Positions 1 through 5,726 of a DNA stretch of 6,645 bases are shown one piece after another. The position numbers were made by a program, and so were the translations under genes. A model generated the notes under the pieces. It was not told the DNA's origin, did not search any database, and saw only the letters and a list, made by a program, of their open reading frames with translations. Positions within the stretch are counted from its first letter, which is position 1; every line of letters starts with the position of its first letter. Source of the stretch: Alphaproteobacteria bacterium (GTDB lineage: Bacteria; Pseudomonadota; Alphaproteobacteria; Rickettsiales; JAFLCR01); NCBI GenBank assembly GCA_017302755.1, contig JAFLCR010000131.1, forward strand, positions 1-6,645. The letters are read 5' to 3'.

Positions 1-1
1 A

Positions 2-265
2 TTCGAAGCGGCGGCGATGTATGTGCAGCGGGTCGTCATGCCCGCCGCGACATGGCTGGCCCAGGAAACCGAGGGTTTCAGGGAGCAGGGCTGGGGGCTG
101 CACGCCCATCTCGAAGACACGCTGACGCGGTTGAAAGAAGACGTGCTGCCCGGGCTGGAGGCGCAATTCGCGCAGCATTGCCCCGTGCTGCCGGACGGCC
201 GAAGAACCGGCGTCGTGTTTACCCTTTCGCAGGGGCAGGCAGAGAGCGTTATGAGGCGCGATTGA
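2..265 (+). CDS. 3' end of an unrecognised protein (5'-truncated by window edge)
   Basis: The frame is open from base 2 through the edge, so this is probably the last 87 codons of a longer gene; the first internal ATG is at 17. The visible peptide starts FEAAAMYVQRVVMP and ends in VMRRD followed by TGA. It looks mostly helical and soluble: a region rich in Glu, Leu and Arg (LEDTLTRLKEDVLPGLEAQF) followed by a short tail. I see no membrane segment or catalytic motif and do not recognise the family. It converges with the RTX protease gene, with only 6 bases between the two stop codons and no hairpin terminator. Whether the true start is 17 or lies outside the window cannot be decided, but no ribosome binding site precedes 17, which favours a truncated gene. 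Confidence 0.6.
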   Translation, partial: FEAAAMYVQRVVMPAATWLAQETEGFREQGWGLHAHLEDTLTRLKEDVLPGLEAQFAQHCPVLPDGRRTGVVFTLSQGQAESVMRRD

Positions 266-271
266 AGCCGC

Positions 272-1759
272 TTATCCCCCGATCATAAAATCGTCCGCCG
301 TGAGTTGGCTGACGCCGATGTTTAATATCAGCACGCTGTTGCCGCTTCCGAGATCGAGCAGGGTGTTGCTTCCCGAGGCGGAGAGATGCGCCAGCGCGCC
401 GCTGCCCGAGGTGATGCCGTTTAGGCCGGAGACGATGCGGATCGCGTCGCCGTTTACGTCGAAGTCGGTGATCACGTCGTTGCCGCTCTGGCCGCCGAAG
501 GCGAAGACGTCCGCGTCGCCGCCGCCGGTGTAGCTGTCGTTGCCCAGGCCGCCGAAGAGCGAATCGGCGCCGAGATTGCCCAGCAGCGCGTCGTTCGCCA
601 GGTTGCCGTAGAGGAGGTCGGCGTCCTGGCCGCCATACAGCGTGTCATCGCCCTGGCCGCCGAAGATGGTGTCGTTGGCGAAGTTGCCTTCGATGCGGTC
701 GCTCTCCTGGTTGCCGTAGATCTCGTCCGTACCTTGGCCGCCGAAGAGGCTATCGGTGCCTGCGCCGCCGGAAAGCACGTCGCTGTTCTGGTTGCCTTCC
801 ATCCAGTCGGCGCTTTCGCCGCCGTCGAGGTTGTCGTTGCCCGCGCCGCCCTGGAGCGTGTTGGCCAGGCTGTTGCCGAACAGCACGTCATTGCCGGTGC
901 CGCCGATGCCGTTTTCAAGGTTGGCGCCGAAGGCGTTCCAGAAATAGCTGTCGCCGACGCGGGAGACATTGGAGAGGCCTTCGCGCAGGTCGATGACCAC
1001 GTTGCTGCCGAGGCCGGAAGCGGTGATTACGTCCGTGCCTCCCGCGTCCCAGATGGCTTTCACTTCATTCGCGCCGGTGAGCGTGTAGGTGTCGTTGCCG
1101 GTGGCGAAACTGGTGTTCGCGCCGTAGAGGAACTGCACGGCGGCGATGTCGTAGATCATCGGCGTGATGGGGCGGTGCGACTCGCTCGCCATGTCGCCTT
1201 CATTGTAAGACATCACCGACGCGTTGTAGGTATCTTCCGAAGCGGGAAGGTAGGGGCCGGTATCGAACTCGCCGTAATTGCCCGGATGTTTCAGGCCCAG
1301 CGCATGCCCCACTTCGTGCAGCAGGGTCAGGTAGCCGGAGCCGCCCGCGGTGAAGCCTGTCTCCGTCGTGTTGATATGCACTTCCGAACGGTCGGCGAGT
1401 GCGCCGATATATTCCGTGGTGGTGAGCCCCAGCAGGCCGGAGCCGAGATCCTTCTGCGTGATCGAGAGTGTGCCGCTTGAGGGGGCGAGGGTGAAAGTGA
1501 GGTTGGCCACATTCGCCCATTGCTGCAGCACCGACTGCGACGCCGATTGCTGCGCGGCTGTCATCAGCGAGCCGCCGAAGAAGCTCTGGCTGAAGCTGTA
1601 GCCGATGGTGGCGGCGGTGCCGGCGATGCCGCTCCAGGAGAATTCATCGGCCAGCGCATCGATATAGGAAGTGCCGGAAGTGAAGGCGTGGATGGCCGTA
1701 CGGGCCGCTTCAGGGGAAGATTGCTCGGAAGCGGCGCGGGCAACACAGAGATGGCACAT
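272..1759 (-). CDS. Serralysin-type (M10) zinc metalloprotease with RTX repeats
   Basis: Predicted secreted, calcium-stabilised zinc endopeptidase of 495 aa, within the usual serralysin size. The metzincin zinc site is intact: HEVGHALGLKHP at residues 148-159 gives ligands H148, H152 and H158 and catalytic E149. The Met-turn is SVMSY (M183), with Y185 in the position of the serralysin tyrosine ligand. DIAAVQFLYGAN at about 204-215 is the usual bridge into the M10 C-terminal domain. Fifteen nonapeptide RTX units follow (286-420), then a C-terminal cap ending LTADDFMIGG, consistent with an uncleaved type I secretion signal. There is no Sec signal peptide, as expected for this family. The N-terminus reads MCHLC, an unusual Cys pair. 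The start is supported by GAAGGA 7 bases upstream. The gene lies 52 bases after the pseudopilin gene on the same strand, so co-transcription is likely. No type I ABC transporter, adaptor or protease inhibitor gene is in the window. The natural substrate is unknown. Confidence 0.95.
   Translation of the reverse strand: MCHLCVARAASEQSSPEAARTAIHAFTSGTSYIDALADEFSWSGIAGTAATIGYSFSQSFFGGSLMTAAQQSASQSVLQQWANVANLTFTLAPSSGTLSITQKDLGSGLLGLTTTEYIGALADRSEVHINTTETGFTAGGSGYLTLLHEVGHALGLKHPGNYGEFDTGPYLPASEDTYNASVMSYNEGDMASESHRPITPMIYDIAAVQFLYGANTSFATGNDTYTLTGANEVKAIWDAGGTDVITASGLGSNVVIDLREGLSNVSRVGDSYFWNAFGANLENGIGGTGNDVLFGNSLANTLQGGAGNDNLDGGESADWMEGNQNSDVLSGGAGTDSLFGGQGTDEIYGNQESDRIEGNFANDTIFGGQGDDTLYGGQDADLLYGNLANDALLGNLGADSLFGGLGNDSYTGGGDADVFAFGGQSGNDVITDFDVNGDAIRIVSGLNGITSGSGALAHLSASGSNTLLDLGSGNSVLILNIGVSQLTADDFMIGG
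500..904 (-). repeat. RTX nonapeptide repeat array, 15 units of 27 bp
   Basis: Residues 286-420 of the protease read as fifteen uninterrupted 9-residue units, the typical calcium-binding parallel beta-roll sequence. Nine units begin GG (for example GGTGNDVLF, GGQGDDTLY) and six begin GN (GNSLANTLQ, GNQNSDVLS, GNQESDRIE, GNFANDTIF, GNLANDALL, GNLGADSLF). The order is GG GN GG GG GN GG GG GN GN GG GG GN GN GG GG. The second Gly of the calcium loop is replaced in the GN units, although the Asp at position 6 is kept in five of the six. The array shows as a 27-base periodicity in the DNA. Confidence 0.93.
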
Positions 1760-1766
1760 GGGTTAA

Positions 1767-1772
1767 TCCTTC
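1767..1772 (-). promoter_or_regulatory. Ribosome binding site of the RTX protease gene
   Basis: GAAGGA on the minus strand, 7 bases before the ATG at 1759-1757. This is good Shine-Dalgarno complementarity at normal spacing, and it fixes the protease start at MCHLC. Confidence 0.7.
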
Positions 1773-1811
1773 AGAACGTTAGAGGTGGCGAGGAAAGTAG
1801 TGGGCGTCATA

Positions 1812-2540
1812 TCAGAAACGAATCGTCAAGATGCACAAAGGGTTGGTATTCGCCGGCGCGTATTGCGCCGGAGAGGCGGCAGCGGTCGTGCAGGCGGTGT
1901 TGTTGTTGGACTGGACCTTGCCGAAGTCAGGGAGGCCGTCATCCATCTTGCGGTCAATATCCATGGCATCCGCGGGAGGAAGGCCGGCGCCTCCGGTGAC
2001 ATTGCCTGCCTGGGCAATGCCCCAGATCAACGTATTGCCTATGGATTGGTTGCCCCACCACAACGTGGGATAGCCCGCGGCGGTGTTGATATAGAGAAAT
2101 GAAATGCCCGTGTTTGGGGGGTATTTCATACGCGGAACATTGGTGTCTACCGCGGCCCCTCCGGCGACGGCGGTGCCTGTAAATGAGCCGGGGATCAGGT
2201 TTGACAGACCAAGGTGATTCCACGCCAGGAAGCCTTCGGTGCTCCACTGGATGATCCGGTCGCCGTCGCCATCACCGGCCGCTGCGGCCCAGATGCTGGT
2301 GGCGTTGGTGATGTCGCCGGGAAGGGCGGAGAACGTATCTTCGAACGAGTCGATGGCGGTTTTGTATTCGATGATCTGCGCGATGCTTGCGCGTATCTCG
2401 CTATTGCGGATGATGGCGCTTCCCGCCACGACACCGCCCACCAGCAGGCCGATGATGACCAGCACGATCGCAAGCTCCATCAGCGTGAAGCCGCGCGCGG
2501 AAACCTTCTTATGCAGATTCATGGTGTTGGCAATCGGCAT
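1812..2540 (-). CDS. Type IV pilin-like / type II secretion pseudopilin-like protein
   Basis: Predicted prepilin-like protein of 242 aa. Residues 11-17 (KKVSARG) form a short basic leader ending in the prepilin peptidase site G17/F18. The mature protein would begin FTLMELAIVLVIIGLLVGG, with the conserved Glu at mature position 5 (E22) and a single hydrophobic helix. The globular part carries ALPGDITNATSIW (72-84) then GDGDGDR (89-95), WNHLGLSNLIPGSFTG (107-122) and DIDRKMDDGLPDFGKV (194-209). I recall this combination from 'prepilin-type N-terminal cleavage/methylation' proteins of alphaproteobacteria. C217 and C236 could form the usual C-terminal disulfide. The Asp-rich loops could bind calcium, as in major pseudopilins; that is inference. 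The start is uncertain: neither ATG 2540 nor the ATG at codon 7 (2522) has a clear ribosome binding site, and the shorter leader would be more typical. No prepilin peptidase, ATPase or secretin gene is nearby, so the machinery it serves is unknown. It lies directly upstream of the RTX protease gene. Confidence 0.9.
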   Translation of the reverse strand: MPIANTMNLHKKVSARGFTLMELAIVLVIIGLLVGGVVAGSAIIRNSEIRASIAQIIEYKTAIDSFEDTFSALPGDITNATSIWAAAAGDGDGDRIIQWSTEGFLAWNHLGLSNLIPGSFTGTAVAGGAAVDTNVPRMKYPPNTGISFLYINTAAGYPTLWWGNQSIGNTLIWGIAQAGNVTGGAGLPPADAMDIDRKMDDGLPDFGKVQSNNNTACTTAAASPAQYAPANTNPLCILTIRF

Positions 2541-2603
2541 GGGGGTTGATGAAAGCTTTTCAGTCTGTTTTTCTATGGGTTACGTGCGTGGAGCCCGCGC
2601 GAT

Positions 2604-2632
2604 TTTCCATTCTGGCAGACAGTGCTTACTAT
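2604..2632 (+). promoter_or_regulatory. Weak sigma70-like promoter candidate for apaG
   Basis: TTTCCA (2604-2609) and TACTAT (2627-2632) are spaced 17 bases, each matching 4 of 6 consensus positions. Transcription would start about 30 bases before apaG. This lies in the 125-134 base divergent region between the pilin-like gene and apaG. No convincing promoter for the minus-strand pair was found there. Confidence 0.25.
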
Positions 2633-2674
2633 TCCGTTTCCAAGTCGTGGAATAACACCTAACATATGGGAGTT

Positions 2675-3067
2675 ATGTATTCCAAAACGACACACGATAT
2701 ACGGGTGACCGTGGTTCCGGCGTTTCTGGAAAGCCAGTCCGAGCCGCAGGAACATCACTACGTCTGGTCTTATACCATCACCATCGCCAACGAGGGGCCG
2801 CAGACCGTGCGCCTGCTCTCCAGGCACTGGATCATCACCGATGGGTTTGGGCGTGTGCAAGAGGTGCGCGGGCCGGGCGTGGTGGGCGAGCAGCCGCTGC
2901 TTGGGCCGGGGCAGGCGTTCGAGTATACCAGCGGCGTGCCGCTTGCGACGCCGACGGGCATGATGGTCGGGTCGTACCGCATGACCAGCACGGCAGGCAT
3001 GGATTTTGATATTGCCGTGCCGGCATTTTCCCTTGATTCCCCTTATTTTGCCCCGCTCACCCAATGA
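2675..3067 (+). CDS. apaG: ApaG family protein (DUF525)
   Basis: Small beta-sandwich protein of the ApaG/DUF525 family, 130 aa from this start. The whole family pattern is visible: MYSKTTHDIRVTV at the N-terminus, YVWSYTITIANEG, VRLLSRHWIITDGFGRVQEV, the glycine-rich GPGVVGEQPLLGPGQAFEYTSG, then GMMVGSYRM and PAFSLDSPYF near the end. The family is associated with cobalt/magnesium resistance phenotypes in enterobacteria; its biochemical role is unsettled. I chose ATG 2675 because most family members begin MY..TT..I.V. An in-frame ATG at 2666 would add MGV. GGGAG at 2668-2672 is only 2 bases from 2675, and nothing good precedes 2666, so the ribosome binding site does not decide it. The stop overlaps the start of the next gene (ATGA), indicating coupled translation. 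Confidence 0.95.
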   Translation: MYSKTTHDIRVTVVPAFLESQSEPQEHHYVWSYTITIANEGPQTVRLLSRHWIITDGFGRVQEVRGPGVVGEQPLLGPGQAFEYTSGVPLATPTGMMVGSYRMTSTAGMDFDIAVPAFSLDSPYFAPLTQ

Positions 3068-4050
3068 TCCGGCGGGCATTGGCGGCGGGAACGGTGCTGA
3101 TGCTGACGGCCTGCGCACCGGGGCACAGGCCGTTCATGGAAGTTGGAGCGGCGGAAGCTGCGTTGCATGGTGGAACTATGGAACAGCGGCGGGAAGCGGC
3201 GCTCTCCTTCGGGCGGTGGGCACAGGAACGTGCGGACGCGGACGGGCTTCGCATCGCGTTGCCCGCACTTGCGGCGGCAGCGGCCAGGGATGGGGAGCAT
3301 ATAGCCGGGCCGGCTGTCTGGGCCTGGGGAAAGGCGGCGCGCGCAGCGCGTCCGTTTGCCTTGTGCAACGAAACGGCGGATGTGGCGGCGGCGGGTGTCT
3401 TCAAGGGGGCGCTATTCCGTCGCCCTTTGGCCAAGAGTGCAGCGTTGGCGCTAGCGGTTTATCCCGAATGCGGCATGGCGGCGGCAAAGGCGTTGCTGGT
3501 GGTCATGGAGCAGGCGCATGGTTCTGCCGTGAAACGTCAGGCTGCGGGGGCGCTCGCCGTCATCCTGGCGCTGGAGGTGACGGAGGAGGTGGAAGATTTC
3601 GCGGCACCAAGGCTTGATGCGGCGCAGGAGTCCGAAGACGGGGAGTTGAGACTTCTTGCCGCTCAAGCACGCGTTGCCATGGAGATCGGGCTTACGCCCC
3701 GCGCGGACATGGCCGAGCCGGACAAGATCGCGGACGTGCTCCAACTGGCGTTACAGGAAGAGGATATTGCACTGAAGGCCGCGGCAGTCAGGGTATTTGC
3801 GCAGTTAGAGATGGCGTTTTCCCTGGACCTACTGATGCGCGCGGCGGCCGATGAGGCGACTGCCGTGCGATTGGCGGCCGTGGACGGCATGGCGCGAAAC
3901 GAAGATAGCTGGGAGTATATGCTGCCAATGCTTCGGCGGATGGCGGAGGAGGATGCGTCCCCCCTCGTGCGGCAGCGGACGGCAATGGCGGTGAAACAGC
4001 TCATGCCAGCCGCAGAAAAAGCTTTTTTAAGCGCAATCAAAGGTAGATAA
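3064..4050 (+). CDS. Predicted lipoprotein with HEAT-like alpha-helical repeats
   Basis: A 328-aa protein with a lipoprotein signal peptide: MIRRALAAGTVLMLTAC, with lipobox LTAC and lipidated C17. Ala at +2 predicts outer-membrane sorting if the enterobacterial rule applies. The mature part is very rich in Ala, Leu and Glu and reads as tandem helical pairs. The clearest HEAT-like stretches are about 230-250 (DIALKAAAVRVFAQLEM), 255-280 (LLMRAAADEATAVRLAAVDG) and 285-315 (MLPMLRRM...SPLVRQRTAMAVKQL), with weaker copies from about 40 onward. Such repeats usually form protein-binding solenoids; the partner is unknown. C101 and C136 are the only other cysteines. Translation is coupled to apaG through the 4-base ATGA overlap at 3064-3067. 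A 203-residue frame running alongside on the same strand is a composition shadow. Naming the exact family is not possible. Confidence 0.85.
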   Translation: MIRRALAAGTVLMLTACAPGHRPFMEVGAAEAALHGGTMEQRREAALSFGRWAQERADADGLRIALPALAAAAARDGEHIAGPAVWAWGKAARAARPFALCNETADVAAAGVFKGALFRRPLAKSAALALAVYPECGMAAAKALLVVMEQAHGSAVKRQAAGALAVILALEVTEEVEDFAAPRLDAAQESEDGELRLLAAQARVAMEIGLTPRADMAEPDKIADVLQLALQEEDIALKAAAVRVFAQLEMAFSLDLLMRAAADEATAVRLAAVDGMARNEDSWEYMLPMLRRMAEEDASPLVRQRTAMAVKQLMPAAEKAFLSAIKGR

Positions 4051-4270
4051 AACCTAAGGGGCTCACAACCCAAATAAAAATTCCATAAGAAAAATTGTCA
4101 ATCATAATTATGACAGTTTTGTGAAATAAATTTCGTTACGAGCGCGGACCGTTTTTGTATATTCGTTTCAAGATAACACAATTTGAGGTGGCGCATTCAA
4201 GTACGTCAGCGATAGAATTCTTATTTTGAAAATCAGCACTTAACCCAAAGTAAATAAAGGTATTATCGGC
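4051..4270 (+). other. AT-rich intergenic region with palindrome
   Basis: These 220 bases contain no gene I can support and are visibly richer in A and T than the genes on either side. They hold the palindrome at 4102-4113, an imperfect palindrome GAAATAAATTTC (4123-4134), a TAGAAT hexamer (4213-4218) without a well-spaced -35, and AAAGG (4256-4260) 10 bases before the next ATG. No hairpin with a T tract follows the lipoprotein gene. The region probably carries the promoter of the two-gene unit that follows. Confidence 0.5.
4102..4113. promoter_or_regulatory. Perfect 12-bp palindrome TCATAATTATGA, possible operator
   Basis: TCATAATTATGA is identical to its reverse complement. It is flanked by TGTCAA on the left and CAGT on the right, so the outer arms read roughly TGTCA...TGACA. 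A TTGTCA (4095-4100) and, on the opposite strand, TTGACA (4101-4096) overlap it and could be -35 elements. This is the arrangement expected of a dimeric repressor site, but chance is plausible in AT-rich DNA. Confidence 0.3.
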
Positions 4271-4867
4271 ATGGAGGAAACAGGCGATCACGCGCCTCGC
4301 AAGATAGCGTCGCAAAATACACAACCTAAAGTTGAATTCATCAAAGAGCAAAATAACACAGAAACGGAATGTAGCGCTGATGACGCCGCTACAGGTGGCG
4401 AACGCCAGATCAGCACGGAAATAGAAAATTATATTTTTGCTCTGGAGGAGATCATGTCGCATACGTTTTTGCATAGCCGCGAAGTGCTCGATTTTGCCGA
4501 AATCATGGGGCCGTCGCGCGGGGAGGTGGGGTTGTGGCGCGCTGTGATCTGCCAGGCTTTTCTTGATGCCACCTGTTCGCCTCGCAACCGCTTCCAGCGT
4601 CATGACAAGGAAATGGCGCTTGCCTGGTTTAGGGGCAGAAGCTCGGATTTTTACCAGGTATGCGAATGTGCCGGTTTTGAACCGGACTATGTGCGCGAGC
4701 GCTTTGCCCGTGTGCTCGCCTGCAAGGAAAGCTTTGATCATACGCTCAGCGGTCGGCGCAGGGCGGGAAGGAGTTCGGTGCTTTCGCTGGCCAGGTTCAG
4801 GCGGCGGCGCGGGAGAGGAGGGGGGCCGGCAATGCGCGCGGAAGTGCCGTTGGTCTGCGTGGCCTAG
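4271..4867 (+). CDS. Conserved-hypothetical-like protein, first gene of an orphan pair
   Basis: 198 aa, function unknown. Residues 1-50 are polar, low in complexity and encoded by AT-richer DNA. The ordered part appears to be 52-155: LEEIMSHTFLHSREVLDF, then GLWRAVICQAFLDA (87-100) and an HDKEMALAWFRGRSSDFYQVCECAGFEPDYVRERF segment (111-145). The last of these has the look of a small helical, possibly DNA-binding, fold seen in phage-like alphaproteobacterial hypotheticals; that is recollection, not a search result. The C-terminus (161-188) is strongly basic (RRRAGR, RFRRRRGRGGG), which fits nucleic-acid binding. Five cysteines (34, 94, 102, 131, 133) plus C151 and C196 do not form an obvious metal site. 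The ATG at 4271 follows AAAGG by 10 bases. An internal ATG at 4454 (residue 62) has a much better GGAGGAG and could be the true start of a 137-aa protein. The next gene begins 27 bases downstream. Confidence 0.7.
   Translation: MEETGDHAPRKIASQNTQPKVEFIKEQNNTETECSADDAATGGERQISTEIENYIFALEEIMSHTFLHSREVLDFAEIMGPSRGEVGLWRAVICQAFLDATCSPRNRFQRHDKEMALAWFRGRSSDFYQVCECAGFEPDYVRERFARVLACKESFDHTLSGRRRAGRSSVLSLARFRRRRGRGGGPAMRAEVPLVCVA
4444..4450 (+). promoter_or_regulatory. Strong internal ribosome binding site (alternative start at 4454)
   Basis: GGAGGAG lies just upstream of the in-frame ATG 4454-4456, with GGAGG ending 5 bases before the start. It is also simply the codons for Leu-Glu-Glu, so coincidence is possible. 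If used, translation begins MSHTFLHSREVLDF, leaving out the polar AT-rich leader. Confidence 0.35.
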
Positions 4868-4894
4868 CAATAAAAGGGAGAGCTGCTTCACCAC

Positions 4895-5485
4895 ATGTTT
4901 GTCCTGGATCTCCCGGGTCACGCCACGCGCGTGCTGGAGGACGACGGATGTATGATTCCCGCTATCATGGCTTTGAATATGGCTTTTACACGCAAGCGCG
5001 GGCGGCCGCGCAAAGTGCTCGCGCCGCGCGCGGATCGAGGCACGCCCGAGCTTCGGCTCAGGCATGAGGCAGGAGTGACGGCGGAATCGCTCGACATGGC
5101 ATTTGCTAAAGGTGTGCTGACGGAAGATCAGCACCGCGCGGGCACGCATTTCCGCTGGCTGCACTCGGTGCGCTATGGGGTGGTGGGATTGCGCGCGCTC
5201 GATCCGCTTCATTATGGCGGAAGGGAGTTGAAGCGCCATGACGATGCCTGGATGGCGGAGCGCGAAGCTGAATACCGTGAGGCGGAAACGGCGCTGCGAG
5301 GCATGGGGGCGCTCGGCGCCGTTCTGGAAGCGGCGGTGATCGGCGGGTTCGGCTGGAGAAGCGGCGGTGCTCCACTTGAGAAGCTTCGCGAAGGGCTCGA
5401 TTGGCTGGACGTTTGGCGCGGTGGGTTGCATGACGCGGCGCGCAGGAAAAAGGAGAGCCCGAAAGGCGCTTCTGCGCCTCTGTGA
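4895..5485 (+). CDS. Conserved-hypothetical-like protein with AT-hook-like motif, second gene of the orphan pair
   Basis: 196 aa, function unknown. Residues 33-40 read RKRGRPRK, an AT-hook core (RGRP) with basic flanks, suggesting minor-groove DNA binding. Then come DRGTPELRLRHEAG (47-60), ESLDMAFAKGVLTEDQHRAGTHFRWLH (64-90) and VRYGVVGLRALDP (92-104). The string 'GTPEL ... rG.lt.eQh.AG..f..L' matches my memory of small alphaproteobacterial hypotheticals, often annotated without function. The rest (111-185) is helical, with an acidic stretch (DDAWMAEREAEYREAE) and a Trp-containing segment DWLDVWRGGL. The start is uncertain: ATG 4895 has GGGAG 14 bases away, which is too far. ATG 4952 (residue 20) has GGAGG 11 bases away and would begin MIPAIMALNMAFTRKRGRPRK. 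It is likely co-transcribed with the preceding gene. The stop sits in a small inverted repeat region. Confidence 0.72.
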   Translation: MFVLDLPGHATRVLEDDGCMIPAIMALNMAFTRKRGRPRKVLAPRADRGTPELRLRHEAGVTAESLDMAFAKGVLTEDQHRAGTHFRWLHSVRYGVVGLRALDPLHYGGRELKRHDDAWMAEREAEYREAETALRGMGALGAVLEAAVIGGFGWRSGGAPLEKLREGLDWLDVWRGGLHDAARRKKESPKGASAPL

Positions 5486-5495
5486 AACCAAGAAG

Positions 5496-5514
5496 CCATG
5501 CACTGAATGCATGG
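5496..5514 (+). repeat. Hairpin CCATGCA / TGCATGG after the orphan pair
   Basis: A 7-bp perfect stem with a 5-base loop (CTGAA), 10 bases after the stop codon. There is no T tract, so it is not a canonical intrinsic terminator. It could stabilise the 3' end of the transcript or act as a weak terminator. Confidence 0.4.
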
Positions 5515-5516
5515 TG

Positions 5517-5558
5517 GAGTTAATTATTGCCCTTCTCTCGGCGCAAAATGATTAACTC
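5517..5558. repeat. 8-bp inverted repeat GAGTTAAT ... ATTAACTC
   Basis: Perfect 8-bp arms at 5517-5524 and 5551-5558, separated by 26 bases, directly after the preceding hairpin. This could be a protein-binding site or a long hairpin. No function can be assigned. Confidence 0.35.
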
Positions 5559-5560
5559 TG

Positions 5561-5572
5561 CGCGGCGCCGCG
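5561..5572. repeat. 12-bp GC palindrome CGCGGCGCCGCG
   Basis: Perfect self-complementary sequence 2 bases after the inverted repeat. It contrasts with the AT-rich bases around it. It could belong to a composite terminator or binding site, though GC palindromes of this kind arise readily in GC-rich genomes. Confidence 0.3.
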
Positions 5573-5655
5573 GAATTGCTGCGTTGCGGCATAAGAAGCG
5601 TCTTGTTTTTTGCTCGAATCGTCATATTTCTGACGCCACAAAATGCTAGGTGATT

Positions 5656-5661
5656 TATAAT
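5656..5661 (+). promoter_or_regulatory. Perfect -10 hexamer TATAAT, likely promoter of the 5727 gene
   Basis: TATAAT lies 65 bases before the ATG at 5727, in AT-rich DNA. No good -35 is found at 16-18 bases; the nearest is CTGACG (5630-5635) at 20 bases. The transcript would have a leader of about 60 bases. The 5486-5726 interval otherwise holds only the inverted repeats above and no gene I can support. Confidence 0.4.
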
Positions 5662-5726
5662 AAATACATGCGCACCAGGCATGGCTTGTCCGTCTGCAGC
5701 AAAAAAAGAGAAACGATCTTTTTATC

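Noticed and set aside
734..1480. 248-codon plus-strand open frame antisense to the RTX protease
   Set aside because: It mirrors the repetitive GC-rich RTX sequence, has no recognisable domain or ribosome binding site, and the minus-strand reading is unmistakably a protease.
2612..2626. TGGCAGACAGTGCTT as a sigma54 promoter
   Set aside because: The GG and GC elements are 2 bases closer than sigma54 spacing allows.
2573..3118. 181-codon minus-strand open frame opposite apaG
   Set aside because: The plus strand encodes a clear ApaG; this frame is its shadow.
4016..4032. AAAAAGCTTTTT and GCTTTTTTAAGC at the end of the lipoprotein gene as an intrinsic terminator
   Set aside because: The palindrome is AT-only apart from its centre, has no loop or GC-rich stem, and lies within the coding sequence.
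5464..5479. AGGCGC-TTCT-GCGCCT hairpin at the end of the second orphan gene as a terminator
   Set aside because: The stem is inside the last codons and no T tract follows. It may be coincidental in GC-rich coding DNA.
4136..5512. 458-codon minus-strand open frame antisense to both orphan genes
   Set aside because: Its composition is rich in Arg, His, Pro and Ala with no domain, as expected of an antisense shadow. It also crosses the gap between two plausible plus-strand genes that have coherent motifs.
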